From Rhizobium sp. CSW-27 (GTDB lineage Bacteria; Pseudomonadota; Alphaproteobacteria; Rhizobiales; Rhizobiaceae): a DNA stretch of 64,000 nucleotides. Positions 32,810-40,757 of this stretch are shown one piece after another. A model generated the notes under the pieces. The model was not told the origin of the DNA. It searched no databases and saw only the letters and a list, made by a program, of their open reading frames with translations. Each line of letters starts with the position of its first letter. Position 1 is the first letter of the stretch. Location of the stretch: contig NZ_JAHHZO010000015.1 in NCBI RefSeq assembly GCF_018760785.1, positions 1 to 64,000 on the forward strand, given 5' to 3'. Made by a program: the position numbers and the translations under genes.

Positions 32810-33770
32810 CTCGGCTCTCCTCTGCATAGGGTTCCGTCTGGTACTGGCCGCCCGCAAAGCGGGTGACGTGAAGGATTTCGCTGATGCGCCTGCCCTTTGC
32901 GGTTCGCTCGATCGAGATGATCAGGTCGACAGCGTCACCGATGACGGCCTGCATCGGCTGATGGCTGGCTTCAGCGGTCAGTTGCTCGAGCCGCTGAAGC
33001 GCGGATCGTGCGCTGTTCGAATGGATGGTTGCCACGCCTCCGGGGTGTCCCGTGTTCCAGGCCTTGAGCATCGTGAGCGCTGCACCGTCTCGGACCTCTC
33101 CGACGATGATCCGATCCGGCCGAAGCCGCATCGTGCTTTTCAGGAGACGCGACATGTCGACCGCGTCGCTGGTGTGCAGGCTGACTGCATTGTCTGCAGC
33201 GCATTGGATTTCGGCGGTGTCTTCCAGAATGACCAGGCGATCGTCGGGAGAGCTCGCTACGATCTCCGCAAGGATCGCGTTAGTAAGGGTGGTCTTGCCA
33301 GAGCCCGTGCCACCGGCAACGAGAATGTTGAGCTTCGAGGCAATTGCGCTGCGAATGACCTCAGCGTGCTTTGCCGTCATCACCTTGTTCGATACGTAGT
33401 CATCCAGAGGGATAAGGCGAGACGCGCGACGGCGGATCGTGAACGACGGACCCGAGACCACCGGCGGCAGTAAGCCTTCGAAGCGATGCCCGCCGATCGG
33501 TAGTTCTCCCGACACGATCGGCCTGTCATCGTCGACCTCCGAGTTCAGAACGTGGGCGACGCTTCCGATGACGGTTTCCGCCGCAGACCGAGTCATCTCG
33601 CCAGCTGCAGCCATGCCGTGACCGAGCCTTTCGATGAACAGACGACCGTCTGGGTTGAGCATGATCTCGACCACGCTCGGGTCTTCGAGCGCGACGCACA
33701 GATGATCTCCCAAAGCGTTCTGCAGCTTGCTGACGAGACGGGGGAGTGAGCGGTTTTGGGTGCTGAGCAT
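32799..33770 (-). CDS. trbB: Type IV secretion ATPase TrbB (VirB11 family)
   Basis: A 323-residue hexameric traffic ATPase. Walker A is VAGGTGSGKTTLTN (about residue 165), followed by the Asp box LVILEDTAEIQC, Walker B RIIVGEVRDGAAL and the His box GHPGGVATIHSNSA. It powers pilus assembly and substrate hand-over. The ATG at 33770 begins two bases after the traI stop, so the two genes are translated together; the open frame to 34085 is a shadow of traI. Confidence 0.95.
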   Translation of the reverse strand: MLSTQNRSLPRLVSKLQNALGDHLCVALEDPSVVEIMLNPDGRLFIERLGHGMAAAGEMTRSAAETVIGSVAHVLNSEVDDDRPIVSGELPIGGHRFEGLLPPVVSGPSFTIRRRASRLIPLDDYVSNKVMTAKHAEVIRSAIASKLNILVAGGTGSGKTTLTNAILAEIVASSPDDRLVILEDTAEIQCAADNAVSLHTSDAVDMSRLLKSTMRLRPDRIIVGEVRDGAALTMLKAWNTGHPGGVATIHSNSARSALQRLEQLTAEASHQPMQAVIGDAVDLIISIERTAKGRRISEILHVTRFAGGQYQTEPYAEESRDAA

Positions 33771-33772
33771 GA

Positions 33773-34399
33773 TCAGGCCGCTTCCTTTTGATGAAGTGGG
33801 AAACTTGACGAATAGGCGCTGGGGCGAAGGCAATCGAAGCTCACCCAGTCTGCGGGGAGCAGGCCCGCGACGCTCTTCGTTTCGTTGATCTGGGCAGGCG
33901 GGCCGAGTCGGCGGAGGGGCCAACCGGCCCGGCGAAGGATGCGCTCTAGTCTGACGTCCGTGGCTGTCACGATCTCCCGATAACCATTCAGGATGCTCCA
34001 CTCGACGATACCGGCGAACATGGCAAGTGTCGCCGAATGGAGCCCCGCCCGCTCCCGCTCGGCAGCAGCGTTTGTATCCACGCAAAATCGAGAACTTTCG
34101 ATCATCCGATTGTGCGTAGGGAGCTGCCCGGTCTCCAGGAGTTGAGGAAATACCTTCTCAAGCATCGTGCCGCCGGTCGCCGGCAAGAGCCGAGCGCATC
34201 CGATCACAGTATCGGAACGGTCAATGCAAAGGATGTATGTTGGACTTAGCTTGTCGAAGCCGTCCATCTCGAGGCCGGACGCGTAACGAACGGTCCATGC
34301 CAGGTGACCGCAAAAAATGCGGGCGCGGAGCCGGTGCATTTCGTGGACAAGACGGTGCTCAACCTCGCTTTTCGGGTTCTTGATGGCGATGATGCGCAT
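33773..34399 (-). CDS. traI: Acyl-homoserine lactone synthase TraI (LuxI family)
   Basis: A 208-residue LuxI-type synthase. Conserved family features are the RARIF segment near residue 25, the DKLSPTYILCID stretch, GCARLLPATGG, and ESSRFCVD around residue 100. It makes an acyl-homoserine lactone from S-adenosylmethionine and acyl carrier protein, which TraR senses. As first gene of the traI-trb operon it is driven from the repA gap with its two candidate tra boxes, giving the positive feedback known for Ti plasmids. The acyl chain cannot be predicted with confidence. Confidence 0.94.
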   Translation of the reverse strand: MRIIAIKNPKSEVEHRLVHEMHRLRARIFCGHLAWTVRYASGLEMDGFDKLSPTYILCIDRSDTVIGCARLLPATGGTMLEKVFPQLLETGQLPTHNRMIESSRFCVDTNAAAERERAGLHSATLAMFAGIVEWSILNGYREIVTATDVRLERILRRAGWPLRRLGPPAQINETKSVAGLLPADWVSFDCLRPSAYSSSFPLHQKEAA

Positions 34400-34461
34400 C
34401 GGGCAAATCTCCCCTGCGTTGGTGGTGCGAGGAGCTTTGCCGGGGCATCCAGCTTCGATCT

Positions 34462-34479
34462 ACTGCCAAAAGTGTCAGC
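34462..34479. promoter_or_regulatory. Candidate tra box, traI-proximal
   Basis: ACTGCCAAAAGTGTCAGC is an 18-bp imperfect dyad ending 63 bases from the traI start. It shares the centre CAAAAGTGT with the perfect dyad 80 bases away. By position and length it fits a TraR site controlling traI-trb. Confidence 0.6.
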
Positions 34480-34541
34480 TGCTGATTCTAGCTCAGTCAG
34501 GTGCGAGTCTAACGTTTCGGGTTCGGCGGGATGCCTCAGTG

Positions 34542-34559
34542 ACTAACAAAAGTGTTAGT
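34542..34559. promoter_or_regulatory. Candidate tra box, repA-proximal
   Basis: ACTAACAAAAGTGTTAGT is a perfect dyad: 7-bp arms 34542-34548 and 34553-34559 around AAAG. The length of 18 bp equals a tra box. Paired tra boxes between traI and repA on Ti plasmids let TraR raise plasmid copy number as well as transfer. Confidence 0.65.
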
Positions 34560-34771
34560 AAGACGCTTTGACCGCGAAGTCGCAAAATCCGCTAAGCCAT
34601 TGGTCGCAATGCGTAATGGCCGACCCTAACGATAGACGTGTGAGCTCCTTCCTGAGCTGTTAAGGTTTTGTTAACCCTATTTCTCTTGCAGACCAACGGG
34701 AATCGTGACTTATCCTTGAGACGGAAATAGCGCGTCTGACGCTAAAAAACCGTCTGAGGATAGAGGCAAAA

Positions 34772-35980
34772 GTGAACGTGATCCATCGCAACATCGGAAA
34801 ACCATCAACTTCAGCCAACATTACTCAGCGCGCTGAAGCGCTTTCAGCGAGGCTCCGAGCCGTAGGAGAGCGTGCATTCCCACCAACGGCACAGAAGTCC
34901 CTGCGATCATTTACCTCCGGGGAAGTCGCAGAGATTGTTGGCGTGTCTGACGGCTATCTTCGACAGCTCTCGATTGACGGATTGGGGCCAACACCGGATT
35001 TGGGTAACAGCGGGCGCCGATCTTACACTCTGGAACAGATCAATGAACTCAGGCGATATCTAGCGACCGTCAGGCCGAAGGAAGCTGCAAGATTCTTCCC
35101 GCAGCGGCGCAGCGGTGAAAAGTTGCAGGTGATCACGGTCGCAAACTTCAAGGGAGGGTCGGCCAAAACGACCACTTCTGTCTACCTCGCGCAGGGGCTC
35201 GCTCTGCAAGGCTACCGGGTTCTTGCGATCGACTTGGATCCGCAGGCCTCCCTCTCAGCGATGTTTGGTTATCAGCCGGAGTTCGACGTCGCCGAGAACA
35301 CCACATTGTACGGCGCCATCCGGTACGATGAAGAACGAGTACTGATGAAAGACGTGGTCCGACCGACCTATTTCACAGGGATCAGCATTGTGCCCGGGAA
35401 CCTGGAGCTCATGGAATTCGAGCATCAGACTCCAAGATTCATGCTGCAAAATAGGGGTAAAGCGGAGGATCTCTTCTTCCGTCGCGTGGCAGGGGCGATC
35501 GCTCAGGTGGAGGACGAATTTGACGTTGTTGTCGTCGATTGCCCACCACAATTGGGTTTCCTTACCATGGGGGCCTTGAATGCCGCCACTGGCATGATCG
35601 TCACCGTGCATCCCCAGATGGTCGATGTCGCTTCCATGAGTCAGTTCTTGTTGATGACCTCCGACCTGGTCTCCGTGATCGAGGAAGCCGGCGGTCGCCT
35701 AGATTACGACTTCCTTCGTTTCCTGGTCACGCGTCATGATCCTCGCGATGTTCCGGAGCAAGAAATTGTTGGACTTATGCGAGACGTATTTGGTGCCGAC
35801 GTGATGTCTGCGACCGCATGGAAGTCGACTGCCATTGCCAATGCTGGGCTTACAAAGCAGTCGCTCTATGAGTTGACCAGAGGTGCAGTTGGCCGGTCCA
35901 CTTATGATCGAGCTATGGAGTCAATCAACGCAGTAAACGAAGAAGTCGTTGGGCTTCTGAACCAGGTATGGCAGCGGTGA
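34772..35980 (+). CDS. repA: Plasmid partitioning ATPase RepA (ParA family)
   Basis: A 402-residue ParA-type ATPase with an N-terminal helix-turn-helix region (TSGEVAEIVGVSDGYLRQLS, about residues 48-70). The deviant Walker A is FKGGSAKTTTSVYLA (about residue 125), and Walker B-like motifs are VLAIDLDPQASL and VVVVDCPPQLGF. RepA partitions the plasmid with RepB and represses repABC. The GTG at 34772, with GAGG upstream, gives the family's usual N-terminus. It is divergent from traI across a 372-base regulatory gap. Confidence 0.95.
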   Translation: MNVIHRNIGKPSTSANITQRAEALSARLRAVGERAFPPTAQKSLRSFTSGEVAEIVGVSDGYLRQLSIDGLGPTPDLGNSGRRSYTLEQINELRRYLATVRPKEAARFFPQRRSGEKLQVITVANFKGGSAKTTTSVYLAQGLALQGYRVLAIDLDPQASLSAMFGYQPEFDVAENTTLYGAIRYDEERVLMKDVVRPTYFTGISIVPGNLELMEFEHQTPRFMLQNRGKAEDLFFRRVAGAIAQVEDEFDVVVVDCPPQLGFLTMGALNAATGMIVTVHPQMVDVASMSQFLLMTSDLVSVIEEAGGRLDYDFLRFLVTRHDPRDVPEQEIVGLMRDVFGADVMSATAWKSTAIANAGLTKQSLYELTRGAVGRSTYDRAMESINAVNEEVVGLLNQVWQR

Positions 35981-36017
35981 ACTTAGTTTGAGTCATTATT
36001 TTTCAATGGCTTAAGCT

Positions 36018-36033
36018 GTTGTCAGCTGACTAC
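36018..36033. promoter_or_regulatory. parS: parS-like centromere site
   Basis: GTTGTCAGCTGACTAC between repA and repB fits the repABC parS pattern GTT-N4-GC-N4-AAC except for one base (TAC for AAC). The core GTCAGCTGAC is a perfect 10-bp palindrome. A site in this gap is common in repABC plasmids; RepB would bind it. Confidence 0.65.
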
Positions 36034-36073
36034 AGATGACGGCGTTCTGGTTTGATGGCCCCGAGAGGATAAG

Positions 36074-37096
36074 ATGAGTAAACGCACACAATCGATCCGA
36101 TCTCTTTTCGCAGCAGAATCCGGCTCTGCGTCCGTAGAGGGTGTCAGGCCTCCGGTTGAACGGGTCGCATCCGGAGCGGTTCGCTCATTGAAGGATACAT
36201 TCTCCGAGGTCGAAAGGGACTACGAAGAGCTGAAGCGGCAGGTTTCAAGCGGCGCGGTTCCTGTCGAGCTTGATACCGAATTGCTCGACCCCTCCCCTTT
36301 TGCAGACAGATTTGCTGACCAGGATCTAGCAGCTGTCGAGGCGCTGAAAACGTCTTTTCAGGAGCATGGTCAGGAAATCCCGATACTTGTTCGAGTTCAT
36401 CCAACCTCTCCCGGTCGTTATCAAATTGCCTATGGCCATCGGCGAGTAAAAGCGGCCTCGGATCTTGGTCTCAAAGTTAAAGCTTACGTCCGGGAGCTGG
36501 ACGATGATCGGCTCATCGTTGCACAAGGCGTCGAGAATTCAGCCCGTGAAGATCTGACATTCATCGAACGTGCAACGTTTGCATTGAGGCTTGAAGACGG
36601 AGGTTTCCAACGGGCTCTAATTCAAACAGCACTCTCTGTGGACCGCCAGGAAGCATCGAAGCTTGTAACGGTGGCCCGGGCCGTTCCTCAGTGGATAGTC
36701 ACTGCGATCGGTCGAGCTCCAAAGATTGGTCGTCCAAGATGGCAGGAGCTGGCCGAACTATTGAAGGAAACAGGTGCGGAAACAAAAATCCGGAAAGCAA
36801 CCGAGCACGCCACTTTTCGGCATAAGGACAGCGATGAGCGATTCGCGGTCGTCCTTCGTGCTGCGAAGGCAAAGAATGAGGCCAGCCCGGCATCGCCAAA
36901 TCTCGCATTGGTCGCGAAACTGTCCGATGGCACTGAAATCGCAAGATTGGCCGTTTCTGGCAAATCTTGCAAAATTCAGATTGATCGAACTCGTGATGAG
37001 GACTTCGCATCATTCGTGATGCAGCAGCTTCCGGAACTCTATTCGAGTTTCAAAAATCAAGCTCAATCTCCGAGCAAAGAGACTGAAGGGAGATAG
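36074..37096 (+). CDS. repB: Plasmid partitioning protein RepB (ParB family)
   Basis: A 340-residue ParB-type protein. The N-terminal MSKRTQSIRSLFAAESGS is typical; the ParB/Srx core contains EIPILVRVHPTSPGRYQIAY and GHRRVKAA, followed by a central helix-turn-helix region for parS binding and a C-terminal dimerisation part. It loads on parS and is moved by RepA. Together with RepA it represses the repABC promoter. The gap to repC of 152 bases holds the antisense RNA. Confidence 0.94.
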   Translation: MSKRTQSIRSLFAAESGSASVEGVRPPVERVASGAVRSLKDTFSEVERDYEELKRQVSSGAVPVELDTELLDPSPFADRFADQDLAAVEALKTSFQEHGQEIPILVRVHPTSPGRYQIAYGHRRVKAASDLGLKVKAYVRELDDDRLIVAQGVENSAREDLTFIERATFALRLEDGGFQRALIQTALSVDRQEASKLVTVARAVPQWIVTAIGRAPKIGRPRWQELAELLKETGAETKIRKATEHATFRHKDSDERFAVVLRAAKAKNEASPASPNLALVAKLSDGTEIARLAVSGKSCKIQIDRTRDEDFASFVMQQLPELYSSFKNQAQSPSKETEGR

Positions 37097-37099
37097 CAA

Positions 37100-37137
37100 A
37101 AGAAAAAGGCCCCCAAACGTTGCCGTCATGGAAGCCT
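37100..37137 (-). terminator. Intrinsic terminator of the ctRNA
   Basis: On the minus strand AGGCTTCC (37137-37130) pairs with GGGGGCCT (37114-37107) including two G-U pairs, followed by TTTTCTTTT. This is the 3' stem-loop of the antisense RNA. Confidence 0.7.
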
Positions 37138-37154
37138 CTCTCATTGGTCTAAGC
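37100..37154 (-). ncRNA. Counter-transcribed RNA (ctRNA / incA) controlling repC
   Basis: In the repB-repC gap on the minus strand, TTGACT (37184-37189) and GATTCT (37161-37166) are 17 bases apart and form a plausible promoter; a start near 37154 and the terminator ending near 37100 give about 55 bases. repABC plasmids carry an antisense RNA of this size here that shuts down repC expression and determines incompatibility. The promoter -10 is weak, and the 5' end is an estimate. Confidence 0.7.
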
Positions 37155-37248
37155 AGCCTGAGAATCGCATTTTCATGAATCGCAGTCAAGAGTCATTGGC
37201 ATCGTTTTGGTGAGCGGACTTCTTTTGCCTGAAGAAAGGTGAAGGAAT

Positions 37249-38487
37249 ATGCAGACTGGAAATGTGACGACGCCCTTTGGGCGGCGGCCGGCTGTGCTTG
37301 CTCTTGTAAAGAGGCAGCTCCAGACGTCCGAGACAAAACCAAACCGCCCGGTTGAAAAATGGAAGGTGTTTCGCGACGCCTGTGAGGCCCGTGAACGCCT
37401 CGGCCTCCAGGACAGGGCGCTGACTGTGCTGGACGCACTGCTGACGTTTTATCCGGAAAGCGAGCTCAACTGCGATAGCGGATTGGTGGTCTTCCCTTCG
37501 AACGCTCAGCTTTCTGTCAGAGCGCACGGCATCACTGGAACGACCTTGCGGCGCCATTTGGCTGCCCTGGTCGAAGCCGGGCTCATCCAGCGCAAGGATA
37601 GTCCGAACGGCAAGCGCTACGCTCACCGAGGCAAGGGTGGCGATATCGAGCAAGCCTTTGGGTTCGATCTTTCTCCACTTTTGGCTCGTGCTGCGGAACT
37701 TGCAATTCTGGCACAGGAAGTCGCTGCCGAGCGCCTGCAGTTCAGACGGGCCAAAGAGGCGCTGACTATCTGCCGGCGTGATGTACGCAAGCTAATTTCC
37801 GCCGCAATGGAGGAGGGGGCCGACGGCGACTGGGAGGCCATCGAAGACATGTATGTCGGCATTGTCAGCCGACTTCCCCGCAATCCTGACCGTCACCAGG
37901 TGGAGGCAATCTTTGACGAGATTCAGCTCTTGCGCACCGAAATCCTCAACCTTCTGAAAAATCAGTTAGATTCTCAAAATATGGACGGCAATGCTGTCCA
38001 AAATGGCTGTCACATACAGAATTCAAAACCCGAATCCATCTATGAACTTGAACCTGGCTCTAGAAAAGAGCAGGGCGGAGCCGTCGAGCTGGAAGTAGCA
38101 CCCAATGCGGTTGCTCAGCCGTTGGCAAAGCCGGAACAGATGAAGGCGTTCCCGCTGTCGATGGTCCTGAAAGCCTGCCCGCAGATTTTGGATTACGGGC
38201 CCGGCGGCACGATCTCCCATTGGAGCGAGCTGATGGGGGCCGCGGTGGTTGTTCGATCGATGCTTGGCGTCAGCCCGTCGGCTTACCAGGAAGCTTGCGA
38301 GGTGATGGGTCCCGAGAACGCCGCGGTTGCCATGGCTGCAATCTTGGAGAGGGCAGGGCATATCAACTCGGCAGGTGGATATCTCCGCGATCTCACGCGC
38401 CGAGCGCGGGCAGGGGAGTTCGGGCTTGGACCGATGCTAATGTCACTGATGCGTGCCAATGCGAACGGCGATCGGAAAACGGGGTGA
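37249..38487 (+). CDS. repC: Replication initiator RepC
   Basis: A 412-residue replication initiator of alphaproteobacterial plasmids. The N-terminal domain (FGRRPAVLALVKRQL; later GITGTTLRRHLAALVEAGLI, a winged helix) binds the origin, which lies in the gene itself. A flexible, AT-rich-coded linker (about residues 235-280) leads to the C-terminal domain (LSMVLKACPQILDYGPGGTI, then NSAGGYLRDLTRRARAGEF). It has no relatives outside this class. The ATG follows GAAGGAAT; expression is limited by the antisense RNA upstream. Confidence 0.95.
   Translation: MQTGNVTTPFGRRPAVLALVKRQLQTSETKPNRPVEKWKVFRDACEARERLGLQDRALTVLDALLTFYPESELNCDSGLVVFPSNAQLSVRAHGITGTTLRRHLAALVEAGLIQRKDSPNGKRYAHRGKGGDIEQAFGFDLSPLLARAAELAILAQEVAAERLQFRRAKEALTICRRDVRKLISAAMEEGADGDWEAIEDMYVGIVSRLPRNPDRHQVEAIFDEIQLLRTEILNLLKNQLDSQNMDGNAVQNGCHIQNSKPESIYELEPGSRKEQGGAVELEVAPNAVAQPLAKPEQMKAFPLSMVLKACPQILDYGPGGTISHWSELMGAAVVVRSMLGVSPSAYQEACEVMGPENAAVAMAAILERAGHINSAGGYLRDLTRRARAGEFGLGPMLMSLMRANANGDRKTG
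37955..38040. other. oriV: Candidate origin of vegetative replication (oriV) in repC
   Basis: An AT-rich stretch inside repC, in a gene otherwise high in GC. repABC origins lie in the coding sequence of repC at an AT-rich segment of this kind, so this is the best candidate for the unwinding region. The limits are approximate and no iterons are visible. Confidence 0.5.
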
Positions 38488-38491
38488 TGGG

Positions 38492-38506
38492 TTGTACGAC
38501 GTACAA
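38492..38506. promoter_or_regulatory. Perfect 15-bp palindrome after repC
   Basis: TTGTACG-A-CGTACAA lies 4 bases after the repC stop and 100 bases before the end of the recombinase gene. There is no T run, so it is not a terminator. It could be an operator or a recombination site. Confidence 0.5.
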
Positions 38507-38605
38507 GGTAGAGGCATGATCGTACGGCAGTGGCGCCGCATTTCATACAGCACTCGTTCCACGGTTTATAGCTGGCGCGCCCTCCCATGAGAGAGCATCA
38601 CCGAA

Positions 38606-39766
38606 CTAGAGCAGCCTGGCTGCTCTGCCACTCCGTCTCGTTGCGCTATTGTAGTATTCGGATGCTTGCTGAACCGATCGATGCCGGGATTGCTCCATGG
38701 CTTCTGGAAGCGGGATGCCGCGATTGGCTGCCTCGGTCAGGTAGCCGGAGCGCAGGCCATGGGCGGAAAACTCCGCAGGGTTCAGCCCGGCCATGGCGGC
38801 ACGCTGCTTGACGATATCGTTGATGGCCTTCGGATCCAACGCACGGTGTGAGAGATTGCCCCAGCGATCAATGGCGCGAAACACACTGCCGCTGTCGATC
38901 CTGGCAAGCTCCAGCCAGGCATTCAGCGCATCGACGGGCCGGCCAGTGAGATAGACGACCTCTTCGTTGTCGGCGCCACTGGTCTTGGTGCGGCCGAGAT
39001 GGATGGACAGAGATGGCAGAGGAGCTGATCCTTCAACCGGGATCGGTGCTTCCATGACCAACTGCTCCTTACGCAGCCCCGCCACTTCGCTGCGGCGCCT
39101 CCCACCGGAGGCAAAGGCAACCATCAGGATCGCCTTGTCCCTGACATCGCGCAGGCTGCCGGCCCGGCAGGTGCCAATCAGCTTCGACAGGACATCGCCT
39201 GTCACGGCCTTGACGCTCTTGCGCCGCTTCGGGCGTGGCGTTGCACGCACCGCCAGCCGGATGGCCGACTTGAGGGCAGGGGAGGTGAAGGCACCTTGCA
39301 GTCCGCGCCATTTGGTCAGCGTCGACCAGGTTGCCAGACGTCGGCGCACGGTGTCGGGTGCATGGGGGCCTGAAGAACGGAGAAACCCTTGGAGGCGAAG
39401 CTTGTCCTCGACCTCGGCCGGCATGCCATGATCCGGATCCGTCAGACGCTTTTCCGGATCCCAGAGGTGATGAGCGACAAACTTCAGCAGCAGCGCTTCC
39501 GGCGCGGGCCAGGCGAGTGATCGTCCTGATGCCGCCAGCGACCAGGCCTGCAGGTAGGCGAGATCGGAGGTGAGCGCGCGCAGTGTATTTGCGCCCATGC
39601 CTTCGTTGACGAGATGACGGAGCGTCTCGACATCCTGGTCCGTCAGGAGCTCAGCCAATTCGTCACGGCGTTCCATTGGGAGTACGGCAGCGATGGTATC
39701 GAGTTCTTCCACACGTCGCGTAACCACATCGTCGGTCGATTTGGATGTTAGTGGCTTTCGCGTCAT
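38606..39766 (-). CDS. Tyrosine-type site-specific recombinase
   Basis: A 386-residue phage-integrase family protein. The N-terminal about 170 residues are a core-binding SAM-like domain (MGANTLRALTSDLAYLQAWS). The catalytic domain has the first Arg in GGRRRSEVAGLR, the HxxR box as AHGLRSGYLTEAA, the later His in EQSRHRSVQQAS and the nucleophile Tyr in EYYNSA. It lies directly after repC, where resolvase-like recombinases often resolve plasmid dimers; alternatively it moved the cargo that follows. It is divergent from the Phd-type antitoxin gene with 77 bases between. Confidence 0.92.
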   Translation of the reverse strand: MTRKPLTSKSTDDVVTRRVEELDTIAAVLPMERRDELAELLTDQDVETLRHLVNEGMGANTLRALTSDLAYLQAWSLAASGRSLAWPAPEALLLKFVAHHLWDPEKRLTDPDHGMPAEVEDKLRLQGFLRSSGPHAPDTVRRRLATWSTLTKWRGLQGAFTSPALKSAIRLAVRATPRPKRRKSVKAVTGDVLSKLIGTCRAGSLRDVRDKAILMVAFASGGRRRSEVAGLRKEQLVMEAPIPVEGSAPLPSLSIHLGRTKTSGADNEEVVYLTGRPVDALNAWLELARIDSGSVFRAIDRWGNLSHRALDPKAINDIVKQRAAMAGLNPAEFSAHGLRSGYLTEAANRGIPLPEAMEQSRHRSVQQASEYYNSATRRSGRAARLL

Positions 39767-39802
39767 TGCATTCCGTCACGTTCAGTAGCATGTTTGCAAA
39801 AG

Positions 39803-39828
39803 TTCCGGAAAGCCCGTATATTCCGGAA
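39803..39828. promoter_or_regulatory. Twin TTCCGGAA operator upstream of the antitoxin gene
   Basis: Two copies of the palindrome TTCCGGAA (39803-39810 and 39821-39828) are 18 bases centre to centre, just before the antitoxin ribosome binding site. Paired short palindromes of this kind are the usual operators of Phd/YefM antitoxins. Confidence 0.75.
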
Positions 39829-39843
39829 CAAAGGAGATTTGCC

Positions 39844-40122
39844 ATGACGTCGACTGTGACAGCAGCTGCGGTATCGAAGAATTTTGGCGCCTACCAGGAT
39901 GCCGCTGTGCGAGAGCCGGTCATCATCACCAAGAACGGCCGGCCGCGTACAGTGCTCATGGCCTATGAAGATTATCTGCGTCTCGCCAAGCGCGATCGGC
40001 GGGTCGATCTGACGGCTGCGATCACTGACGACGAGCTTGCCGCGATCGAGGCTTCGACGATGGAGCCGGGCCTGGATCATCTCAATGCCGAACTGCTGAT
40101 GGACAAGAATGCTGCCGATTGA
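39844..40122 (+). CDS. Phd/YefM family antitoxin
   Basis: A 92-residue protein: MTSTVTAAAVSKNFGAYQDA, then PVIITKNGRPRTVLMAYEDY. The N-terminal DNA-binding fold and the short acidic C-terminal tail (which wraps the toxin) are typical of Phd/YefM. AAGGAGATTTGCC gives a strong ribosome binding site. It overlaps the following toxin gene by 14 bases, so the two are co-translated. It should repress its own promoter through the twin palindromes upstream. Confidence 0.92.
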   Translation: MTSTVTAAAVSKNFGAYQDAAVREPVIITKNGRPRTVLMAYEDYLRLAKRDRRVDLTAAITDDELAAIEASTMEPGLDHLNAELLMDKNAAD

Positions 40123-40540
40123 ACCGAAGGTCGGCTGGGTCTTTCGCTATTCCTATCTTTGGCACTGGCAGCATCTGGACGGACGAGAGGAGGGGGACAA
40201 GGACCGCCCCGCTCTGGTGCTGGCCATTGTTGCGACGCTTGAGGACGGGACGCCTGCAGTACGTGTCCTGCCGATCACCCATTCCCCACCATCCGATCCC
40301 CGAGATGCGATCGAAATCCCGCCGGCCACCAAACGCCGCCTGGGTCTCGATGACGAGCGATCCTGGATCGTGCTGACCGAAAGCAATCGTTTCGTCTGGC
40401 CGGGGCCAGATGTTCGCCCTGTTGACAGCGAGAGCGGATATCACGGCCCGCTGCCTCCGGCTTTGTTCGAAGAGGTGAGGTGCCGTTTCGTTGACCTCGC
40501 CAGAAGCCAGCGTCATAAGGCCACCGTTCGTAGCGACTGA
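40109..40540 (+). CDS. PemK-like putative toxin
   Basis: A 143-residue protein: VGWVFRYSYLWHWQHLDGRE, then KDRPALVLAIVATLEDG, VLPITHSPPSDPRDAIEIPP and RSWIVLTESNRFVWPGPDV. The pattern of strands and the R-PALVL / VLPITHS / RSWIVLTE core resemble the PemK/MazF-like growth inhibitor family seen after Phd antitoxins in Rhizobiales. If so it is an mRNA interferase. The position after the antitoxin supports the call, which is by pattern only. Confidence 0.75.
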   Translation: MLPIEPKVGWVFRYSYLWHWQHLDGREEGDKDRPALVLAIVATLEDGTPAVRVLPITHSPPSDPRDAIEIPPATKRRLGLDDERSWIVLTESNRFVWPGPDVRPVDSESGYHGPLPPALFEEVRCRFVDLARSQRHKATVRSD

Positions 40541-40642
40541 GTTGTTCTTCATCCTTTTGTTCGTCATCAAGATCTACGAATTCCGCTGTGATGTTCGCCG
40601 TGATTTGCCACGACGTTAAGCCTTCAGAGCCGTCAAATCAAT

Positions 40643-40673
40643 CACCACCGATAAGGGTTACTTATCGGCGGTG
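40643..40673. repeat. 13-bp inverted repeat
   Basis: CACCACCGATAAG (40643-40655) and CTTATCGGCGGTG (40661-40673) are inverted copies matching at 12 of 13 positions around GGTTA. It lies between the toxin gene and the RHE_PE00001 gene, 85 bases before the latter. No T run follows. The arms and short centre resemble a recombinase core site or an operator. Confidence 0.55.
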
Positions 40674-40757
40674 AGCCACCGCGGGCACATTTATGAGAAG
40701 TACGGAACCGTAATCGTGTTATAGCTTTCTCTTAACGAATGATTTACCATAATTTCA

